From: an uncultured Pelagibacteraceae bacterium
Lineage (GTDB): Bacteria > Pseudomonadota > Alphaproteobacteria > Pelagibacterales > Pelagibacteraceae
Direction: 5' to 3'
Length of the DNA: 64,000 nucleotides
NCBI GenBank assembly: GCA_902568235.1
Contig: CACFPS010000001.1
Span: 62,001-126,000 of the forward strand
The translations under genes and the position numbers were made by a program. The notes below the pieces were generated by a model. It made no database searches. It saw only the letters and a list, made by a program, of their open reading frames with translations, and was not told where the DNA came from. This document shows, one piece after another, positions 57,844-64,000 of the stretch; the first letter of the stretch is position 1; each line of letters begins with the position of its first letter.

Positions 57844-59760
57844 ATGCCCAATATCACTCTACCTGATGGAAAAAAATTAAATTTTGAAGAAAGTGTTTCA
57901 GGTTTAGAAATTGCAGAAAAAATCAGCAAATCTCTTTTAAAGCAAGCTTTAGTTATTAGTGTCAATGGAGTGTTGCAAGACTTAGATTCTAAAATTAAAG
58001 AAGATGCTCAAGTTACAATATTTACATCTAGAGATAAAGAAGGGCTTGAGACAATAAGACATGATACTGCACACATCTTAGCAATGGCGGTACAAGAACT
58101 ATTTCCTGGTACACAAGTTACTATTGGGCCAGTTATTGATGATGGTTTCTATTATGATTTTGCAAGAAAAGAACCTTTTACTGAGGAGGATTTAAAAAAA
58201 ATTGAAGTTAAAATGAGAGAGATTGTTGATAGAGATGAAATAACTAAAAAAGAGATTTGGAATAGGGAAAAAGCAATTGAGCATTTTAAAAAAAAGGGAG
58301 AAATTTATAAAGCAGAATTAATTGAGAGTATTCCACACAGTGAAGAAGTATCAATTTATTTTCATGGAAAATGGCACGATTTGTGTAGAGGTCCTCATTT
58401 ATCATCAACAGGTAAGATAGGAAAATATTTCAAACTAATGAAAGTTTCAGGAGCTTATTGGAGAGGAGACTCAAATAATGAAATGCTTCAGAGAATTTAT
58501 GGAACAAGTTGGTCTTCTCAGAAAGAATTGGACGCGTATTTAAAAAGAATTGAAGAGGCGGAAAAAAGAGATCACAGAAAACTAGGAAAAGAAATGGATT
58601 TATTTCATTTCAGGGAAGAAAGCCCTGGATCAGTTTTTTGGCATGAGAAGGGATGGACACTTTTTCAAAAATTAATTGCATATATGAGAAAGAAGCAAGA
58701 TCAAGCTGGTTATGGAGAGATAAATACTCCCGAAATACTTGACAGATCTCTATGGGAAAAATCTGGTCATTGGGAAAAATTTGGAGAAAATATGTATACC
58801 TCAACAACACCAGATGAAAAAGTTTTTGCAATAAAACCAATGAATTGTCCAGGCTGCGTTCAAGTATTTAACCAAGGTTTAAAAAGTTACAGAGATTTAC
58901 CACTTAAAATGTCTGAGTTTGGTAAAGTACATAGATATGAACCATCGGGAGCACTTCATGGATTATTAAGAGTAAGAGCATTTACTCAAGATGATGCCCA
59001 CATTTTTTGCACAGAACAACAAATTACAGAAGAATGTTTATCTGTCACAAATTTAATTTTAGAAATTTACAAAGATTTGGGTTTTGAAAATGTAATTTTA
59101 AAATATTCTGACCGACCAGATGTTAGAGTTGGAGAAGACTCTGTTTGGGATAAATCAGAAGCAGCGTTATTGGAAGCCATTAAAGCATCAAAGCTTGAAT
59201 ATTCTATCAATAAGGGAGAGGGAGCATTTTATGGTCCAAAAATTGAGTTTGTTTTAAGGGATGCAATTGGCAGAGATTGGCAATGTGGAACACTTCAAGT
59301 CGATCTTAATTTACCAGGAAGATTAGGAGCTACTTATGTAGATAAAGATGGAGTCAAAAAGGTGCCTGTTATGTTGCATAGGGCTTTATTTGGATCTTTA
59401 GAAAGATTTATAGGGATATTAATTGAAAATTATTCTGGCAAACTTCCATTTTGGATATCTCCACTTCAAACTGTTGTGATTCCAATTTCGAGTGACTTTG
59501 ATGATTATGCAAAAAAAATTCATCGTGATCTAAAAAATGCTGGGATATCTTCAGAGATTGACCTTAAAAATCATAATTTAAATTATAAAATTAGAGACCA
59601 TTCATTAGCAAAAGTACCTTTGTTATTGATTTGTGGTAAAAAAGAAGTTGACTCCAACACAGTAACTATTAGAAAGTTGGATTCAAATAAACAAGAAAAT
59701 ATGGATTTAAAAGAATTCTTAAAAAAATATTCAGCTTTAAATAAAGCATTTTCAATCTAA
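57844..59760 (+). CDS. thrS: Threonyl-tRNA synthetase
   Basis: ThrS attaches threonine to tRNA-Thr and edits mischarged serine. The 638-residue protein has a TGS domain (residues ~1-60, ITLPDGKKLNFEESVSGLEIA), and the editing domain with the zinc-type HDTAHILAMAV and WHDLCRGPHL. The class II catalytic core has motif 2 (YRDLPLKMSEFGKVHRYEPSGALHG in two blocks) and the zinc cysteine in MNCPGCV. The anticodon-binding domain ends it. Length is standard. It leads the thrS-infC-rpmI-rplT-pheS-pheT series. Confidence 0.97.
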   Translation: MPNITLPDGKKLNFEESVSGLEIAEKISKSLLKQALVISVNGVLQDLDSKIKEDAQVTIFTSRDKEGLETIRHDTAHILAMAVQELFPGTQVTIGPVIDDGFYYDFARKEPFTEEDLKKIEVKMREIVDRDEITKKEIWNREKAIEHFKKKGEIYKAELIESIPHSEEVSIYFHGKWHDLCRGPHLSSTGKIGKYFKLMKVSGAYWRGDSNNEMLQRIYGTSWSSQKELDAYLKRIEEAEKRDHRKLGKEMDLFHFREESPGSVFWHEKGWTLFQKLIAYMRKKQDQAGYGEINTPEILDRSLWEKSGHWEKFGENMYTSTTPDEKVFAIKPMNCPGCVQVFNQGLKSYRDLPLKMSEFGKVHRYEPSGALHGLLRVRAFTQDDAHIFCTEQQITEECLSVTNLILEIYKDLGFENVILKYSDRPDVRVGEDSVWDKSEAALLEAIKASKLEYSINKGEGAFYGPKIEFVLRDAIGRDWQCGTLQVDLNLPGRLGATYVDKDGVKKVPVMLHRALFGSLERFIGILIENYSGKLPFWISPLQTVVIPISSDFDDYAKKIHRDLKNAGISSEIDLKNHNLNYKIRDHSLAKVPLLLICGKKEVDSNTVTIRKLDSNKQENMDLKEFLKKYSALNKAFSI

Positions 59761-60306
59761 GTGGCAGACTTCAAACAAAATTATTTTCAAAGAAGAACTA
59801 AACCTAAGGGACCAAGATCTAATAACAGAATATTATCACCCGAAGTTCAAGTTATCGCAAGTGATGGCGAAAATCTTGGAATATTAAATTTAAATGATGC
59901 AATTAGCAGAGCTAGAGATGAAGGTCTTGATTTAATAGAAATTGCTCCAAATGTTAAACCTCCAGTTTGTAAAATTATGGATATGGGTAAATATAAATAT
60001 GATGCTCAAAAAAAAGCCAATAAAGCTAAAAAAAAACAAAAAAAAATCGAATTAAAAGAAATTAAATTAAGACCAGTTACAGAGGTTCATGATTACACTT
60101 TTAAAATTAAAAATGCACAAAAGTTTTTGACAAAAGGTGATAAAGTAAAATTTACAATTCGTTTTAAAGGAAGAGAATTGCAACACTCAAATCTAGGCAA
60201 AGAACTAATGGATAAGATCAAAGAGGACATGAAAGAAATTGGAAGAGTAGAACTTCAGCCAAAGTTTGATGGCAAACAAATGATTATGGTTATCCAGCCT
60301 TTATAG
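59761..60306 (+). CDS. infC: Translation initiation factor IF-3
   Basis: IF-3 prevents premature 50S joining and checks the start codon. The 181-residue protein has the N-terminal domain (NNRILSPEVQVIASDGENLGIL, then KPPVCKIMDMGKYKY), a lysine-rich helical linker, and the C-terminal domain (KEIKLRPVTEVHDYTFKIKNAQ, FKGRELQHSNLGKELM). It starts with GTG 59761 directly after the thrS stop. A rare start codon (AUU) is the known basis of infC autoregulation in enterobacteria; GTG here would give a weaker effect, if any. Confidence 0.96.
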   Translation: MADFKQNYFQRRTKPKGPRSNNRILSPEVQVIASDGENLGILNLNDAISRARDEGLDLIEIAPNVKPPVCKIMDMGKYKYDAQKKANKAKKKQKKIELKEIKLRPVTEVHDYTFKIKNAQKFLTKGDKVKFTIRFKGRELQHSNLGKELMDKIKEDMKEIGRVELQPKFDGKQMIMVIQPL

Positions 60307-60360
60307 GCTATATTTCTGGTTGTAAATTAATACCAATATTTGTATAAACCCGTGAAAAAT

Positions 60361-60567
60361 ATGCCCAAATTAAAAACAAAAAGTTCAGCAAAAAAAAGAT
60401 TTAAAATTTCAGCAAGAGGAAAAGTTATTACCGCACAAGCTGGGAAAAGACATGGCATGATCAAAAGAACTAATTCACAAATTAGAAAGCAAAGGGGAAC
60501 AACGGTGATGTCAAAACAAGATGGTAGAATTGTTAAATCATATATGCCCTATAGTTTAAGAGGATAA
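60361..60567 (+). CDS. rpmI: 50S ribosomal protein L35
   Basis: L35 is a small basic large-subunit protein. The 68-residue product starts [20 protein letters not shown], the exact family N-terminus, and contains [19 protein letters not shown]. The frame is open seven codons earlier from a TTG, but ATG 60361 matches the conserved start. It follows infC after a 54-base gap in which I see no clear leader structure, and rplT begins 1 base after its stop. Confidence 0.96.
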   Translation: MPKLKTKSSAKKRFKISARGKVITAQAGKRHGMIKRTNSQIRKQRGTTVMSKQDGRIVKSYMPYSLRG

Positions 60568-60568
60568 G

Positions 60569-60925
60569 ATGGCTAGAGTAAAAAGAGGAGTAACAAGTAA
60601 AGCAAAACACAAAAAAATTCTTAAGTCTGTTAAAGGTCAATGGGGACGAAGAAAAAATACTATAAGAGCCGCTAGACAAGCAATGGAAAAGGCTATGCAA
60701 TACGCTTATAGAGATAGAAGAAATAAAAAAAGAGATTTTAAATCATTATGGATACAAAGAATTAATGCTGGAGTCAGAGCTGAAGGGTTAACTTATTCAA
60801 AATTTATAAATGGTTTAAGTAAATCAGGCATCAAAATAGATAGAAAAATCCTAGCAGAAATTGCTTATGATAACCCTCAAGCATTTAAAACTATAGTTAA
60901 AAAAGCTCAAGCAGCTTTAAACTAA
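60569..60925 (+). CDS. rplT: 50S ribosomal protein L20
   Basis: L20 binds 23S rRNA early in 50S assembly. The 118-residue product has the signature [20 protein letters not shown] start, the YYGRR-like [20 protein letters not shown] helix, and ending with [24 protein letters not shown]20 represses its own operon in E. coli by binding infC-rpmI mRNA; the gap before rpmI here is short, so that control is uncertain. Confidence 0.97.
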   Translation: MARVKRGVTSKAKHKKILKSVKGQWGRRKNTIRAARQAMEKAMQYAYRDRRNKKRDFKSLWIQRINAGVRAEGLTYSKFINGLSKSGIKIDRKILAEIAYDNPQAFKTIVKKAQAALN

Positions 60926-60968
60926 TCTTCACTATTGTTTTTTTGAAGTTAACAAATAATCTGTAAAA

Positions 60969-62036
60969 ATGTCAGATTTTGAAAAAATAAAAAGTCAACT
61001 AAAAGACAAACTTACTAAAGCTCAAAGTTCTCAAGAAGTAGAAATTATAAGAGCAGAGATTTTTAGTAAAAATGGATTGATAAATTCTGAATTTAAAAAG
61101 CTTGGATCTCTATCTCAAGAAGATAAAAAAAAAGCAGCTTCAAAAATAAATAGTGCAAAACAAGAATTAACAATATTGTTTAACGAAAAAGCAATAAATT
61201 TAGCAGATGATGAAATAGATAAAAGAATTAAAAAAGAAAAAGATGATGTAACACTTCCGGAAAAAAATTTTAGAATTGGTAAAATACATCCAGTATCACA
61301 GGTAATTGATGAAATTTCGTCTATATTTTCAGAAATTGGTTTTAGCGTTGAAGAAGGACCTGATGTTGAAACAGAATATTATAACTTTACTGCACTTAAT
61401 ACACCTGAAAATCATCCTGCAAAAGATATGCATGATACTTTTTATATTGAAGAAAATATGAAAACATTATTGAGAACACATACTTCTCCAGTTCAAGTAA
61501 GAACAATGTTAAAAGGAAAACCTCCATTTAAAATTATTGCACCAGGTAGGACATATAGAAGTGACAGTGATCAAACTCATACCCCTATGTTTCATCAACT
61601 TGAAGGATTACATATTGATAAAAATATAACTATGGGTCACCTGAAAGGTTGCTTAAATTATTTTGTAAAAGAGTTTTTTGAAGTAGACAAAATTAAAATG
61701 AGATTTCGTCCAAGCCACTTCCCATTTACAGAACCTTCAGCAGAGGTTGATATTGGATATAGAATTGAAAATAATAAAATCGTAATCGGCGAAGGAGATA
61801 AGTGGTTAGAAATTCTTGGTTGTGGAATGGTTCATCCCAATGTTCTAAAAAATTCAAAGGTTAATCCAAATAAATATCAAGGTTTTGCATTTGGAATAGG
61901 CATTGATAGGTTGGCCATGTTAAAATATGGAATTAATGATTTAAGATCTTTTTTTGAGTGTGACTATAGGTGGTTAAATTATTACGGATTTGACCCTCTC
62001 GATGTCCCAACTAACTATCGAGGTTTAAGCAAATGA
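60969..62036 (+). CDS. pheS: Phenylalanyl-tRNA synthetase alpha subunit
   Basis: PheS is the catalytic subunit of the tetrameric enzyme charging tRNA-Phe. The 355-residue protein has an N-terminal coiled-coil that binds tRNA, followed by the class II core. Motifs seen are [52 protein letters not shown] and the motif 3 region [19 protein letters not shown]. Length is standard. The stop and pheT start overlap as ATGA. Confidence 0.97.
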   Translation: MSDFEKIKSQLKDKLTKAQSSQEVEIIRAEIFSKNGLINSEFKKLGSLSQEDKKKAASKINSAKQELTILFNEKAINLADDEIDKRIKKEKDDVTLPEKNFRIGKIHPVSQVIDEISSIFSEIGFSVEEGPDVETEYYNFTALNTPENHPAKDMHDTFYIEENMKTLLRTHTSPVQVRTMLKGKPPFKIIAPGRTYRSDSDQTHTPMFHQLEGLHIDKNITMGHLKGCLNYFVKEFFEVDKIKMRFRPSHFPFTEPSAEVDIGYRIENNKIVIGEGDKWLEILGCGMVHPNVLKNSKVNPNKYQGFAFGIGIDRLAMLKYGINDLRSFFECDYRWLNYYGFDPLDVPTNYRGLSK

Positions 62037-64000
62037 AATTTACAAAGGATTGGCTTAAAGATCACCTTAAAACAAGTAAAACCGAGGCCCAAATTATTGA
62101 AAAACTAAATAGCACAGGTTTGGAAGTTGAAAAGGTCGAGCCTATAAAAAATGAACTAAGCGATTTTATTATTGCAAAAATAATTAAATCAGAAAAACAC
62201 CCAAATGCTGATAGATTAAAGCTGTGTCATGTTGATATTGGACAAAAAGAATTAGTAAAAGTTGTTTGTGGCGGACCAAACGCAAAAGATAATTTATTGA
62301 CAATTTATGCTCCACCAGGCTCAGTAATTCCAAAAAATAATATTAAATTAGAAGTTTCAAAAATAAGAGGAGAAACATCATATGGAATGCTTTGTTCTGA
62401 GTCAGAACTAAATTTATCTAACGAAAGTGAGGGCATTATTGAGTTAAATCAAAACTACAAGTCAAAAATTGGAAAAAGCTATTTTCATACTAATTCAGAC
62501 AATGTTATAGAATTATCTATAACTCCAAATAGACCAGACTGTTTGGGCATTAGAGGAATAGCAAGAGATCTTTCTGCTAGTGGATTTGGAAAATTAATAA
62601 ATAATCAAAGTGTCAAAATAAAAAAAACTGGCAAACAATCTTTAAGAGTAAAAATAGAAAAAAGTAAAAACCAGGCTTGCACTATATTTGGAAGTTGTCT
62701 TATTAAAAATATTAAAAATAAAGAAAGCCCCGAGTGGTTAAAAAAAAGAATTCTTTCACTGGGATTAAGACCAATTTCGGCTGTTGTCGATGTAACTAAT
62801 TATGTAATGTTTGACTTAAATAGACCTCTACACGCTTACGATGTAGATAAAATAAATAAAGGAATAATTGTCAGAAACTCTAAAAAAGGAGAAAATTTTA
62901 AAGCTTTAGATAATAAAGATTATATTTTGGATGATGATATGTGTGTTATTTCAGATCACCAAGGAGTTTTAGGATTGGGTGGAATAATAGGCGGTACAAG
63001 ATCTGGAACAGAGCTTAATTCAAAGAATATTTTGCTAGAGTCTGCATATTTTGATCCAGAGATTACAAGAAAAACCGCAAGGAGATTAGAATTAAATAGT
63101 GATGCGAAGTTTAGGTTTGAAAGAGGCATTGATCCAAATTCTATTTCGATTGGACTAGAAAAAGCTTCAGAGATGATTGTAAAAATTTGTGGAGGCGAAG
63201 TATCAAAATCAGATATTCAATTTACAAAAAAAATAAAGAAAAAAAAAATATTGTTCGACCCATTTCTTGCATCTAAAACAATTGGCATACAAATAAATAC
63301 TAATGAAATAATAAAAATTCTTGAAAATTTAGGGTTTAAAATTAAAAATAAAGGCAAAGCTCTTATTGTGGAAGTTCCTAGCTGGAGACCAGACGTACAT
63401 GGTCAAATTGATTTAGTTGAAGAAATAATTAGAATCAAAGGATTTAATAAAATTCAATCAATTGAACCTGAAAAGAAAAGATTAAGGCAAACTTTAGATT
63501 TTTTTCAAAGACATTTTCATTTAGCTCAAAGATCGGTTGCTTCCAAAGGATATTTTGAGGCAATTACTTGGTCTTTTACCGATGAAAAAATTAATAATAA
63601 TTTTAGAGAAAATTTTGAAGAAGTAAAAATTATTAATCCAATTAGCTCAGATTTGAATGTATTGAGAAATTCTCTTTATCCAAATTTAGTTTATTTTTTA
63701 AAAAAAAATATTCATAGAGGTTTTGAAAATCAATCATTATTTGAAATTGGACCTTTATTTTCTGGAAAAAAACCCGGTCAACAAATAACTGTTATTTGTG
63801 GCCTTAGAAAAGATAATCTTATAGATGTTTTTGATATCAAAAAAGATGTTGTGCAAACTTTAGTTGAATTGGGAATAGATAAAAACGAAACGAGTATAAA
63901 TATTAATACCCCAAGCTACTATCATCCAGGCAGGTCTGGTACACTAATAACAAAAAATGATAAAAAATTGTTGGCTTATTTTGGTGAAATTCATCCTAAA
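62033..64000 (+). CDS. pheT: Phenylalanyl-tRNA synthetase beta subunit (3' end outside window)
   Basis: The frame from ATG 62033 is open to the window edge (656 codons of an expected ~800), so the gene is truncated by the window. It starts [14 protein letters not shown], as PheT does. It has the N-terminal tRNA-binding OB fold ([22 protein letters not shown]), the B3/4 editing domain ([34 protein letters not shown]), the B5 domain and a class II-like core (FEIGPLFSG). The ATGA overlap with pheS shows coupling. Confidence 0.96.
   Translation, partial: MKFTKDWLKDHLKTSKTEAQIIEKLNSTGLEVEKVEPIKNELSDFIIAKIIKSEKHPNADRLKLCHVDIGQKELVKVVCGGPNAKDNLLTIYAPPGSVIPKNNIKLEVSKIRGETSYGMLCSESELNLSNESEGIIELNQNYKSKIGKSYFHTNSDNVIELSITPNRPDCLGIRGIARDLSASGFGKLINNQSVKIKKTGKQSLRVKIEKSKNQACTIFGSCLIKNIKNKESPEWLKKRILSLGLRPISAVVDVTNYVMFDLNRPLHAYDVDKINKGIIVRNSKKGENFKALDNKDYILDDDMCVISDHQGVLGLGGIIGGTRSGTELNSKNILLESAYFDPEITRKTARRLELNSDAKFRFERGIDPNSISIGLEKASEMIVKICGGEVSKSDIQFTKKIKKKKILFDPFLASKTIGIQINTNEIIKILENLGFKIKNKGKALIVEVPSWRPDVHGQIDLVEEIIRIKGFNKIQSIEPEKKRLRQTLDFFQRHFHLAQRSVASKGYFEAITWSFTDEKINNNFRENFEEVKIINPISSDLNVLRNSLYPNLVYFLKKNIHRGFENQSLFEIGPLFSGKKPGQQITVICGLRKDNLIDVFDIKKDVVQTLVELGIDKNETSININTPSYYHPGRSGTLITKNDKKLLAYFGEIHPK

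Overview
The window is very AT-rich, densely coded DNA. Gene spacing is tiny, stop/start overlaps (TAATG, ATGA) are frequent, and the gene order is alphaproteobacterial. Examples are metK/nusA-infB-rbfA-rpsO-pnp, fabA-fabB-fabI beside an Irr-type Fur regulator, mutM/ubiE-ubiB-coaBC-dut, rpsT-dnaA-dnaN, argH-lptM-lysA, helicase/ferredoxin/CarD, and thrS-infC-rpmI-rplT-pheS-pheT. Base composition, streamlining, a TAXI-type TRAP transporter and short lysine-rich proteins suggest a marine SAR11-like (Pelagibacterales) bacterium. That assignment is inference from gene content and order, not from a marker-gene comparison. I see no insertion sequence, prophage, CRISPR array, rRNA or integrase.

Layout. 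1-7015: end of metK, an intrinsic terminator, then a translation/RNA operon (nusA, infB, rbfA, rpsO, pnp) that lacks several usual members. 7185-11533 (minus): fabA-fabB-fabI, running on through a 52-residue membrane peptide into a haloacetate-dehalogenase-like hydrolase and a TauD-like dioxygenase. 11606-14344: an Irr-like regulator and katG, each with an iron-control-element-like box at its promoter. 14337-19447 (minus): ubiE, ubiB, coaBC, dut, a MoeB/ThiF protein and an SH3 protein. 19481-23504: mutM, rpsT, dnaA, dnaN. 23501-26946 (minus): argH, an LptM-like lipoprotein, lysA and plsC, with a divergent tlpA gene broken by a stop codon. 27498-32287: an esterase, an HNH protein, coq7, dsbB, a DedA-like protein, tRNA-Leu and an acyl-CoA synthetase. 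32477-36666: a 27-residue polycationic peptide, carD, fdxA, a TerB-like gene and a SUV3-type helicase.

36830-43505 carries acetoacetyl-CoA synthetase, an aminotransferase, and a TAXI-TRAP transporter whose upstream region holds a near-perfect iron-control element. 43502-49788: thioesterase, tRNA-Arg, a pyruvate dehydrogenase E1 with a fused lipoyl domain followed by an E2 without one, an EamA permease and uppP. 49965-55894: glutamate synthase (gltD, gltB). 55887-64000: a hydrolase, a glycosyltransferase and the thrS-to-pheT translation cluster, with pheT running off the end.

The most interesting signals are: (1) three Irr-box-like elements in front of irr, katG and the TAXI-TRAP genes, suggesting a small iron/heme-responsive regulon; (2) the lipoyl domain moved from E2 to E1 of pyruvate dehydrogenase; (3) a hydrolase with the full fluoroacetate-dehalogenase residue set coupled to a dioxygenase behind the fatty-acid genes; (4) a terminator hairpin just before nusA; and (5) a nonsense codon in an otherwise intact tlpA.
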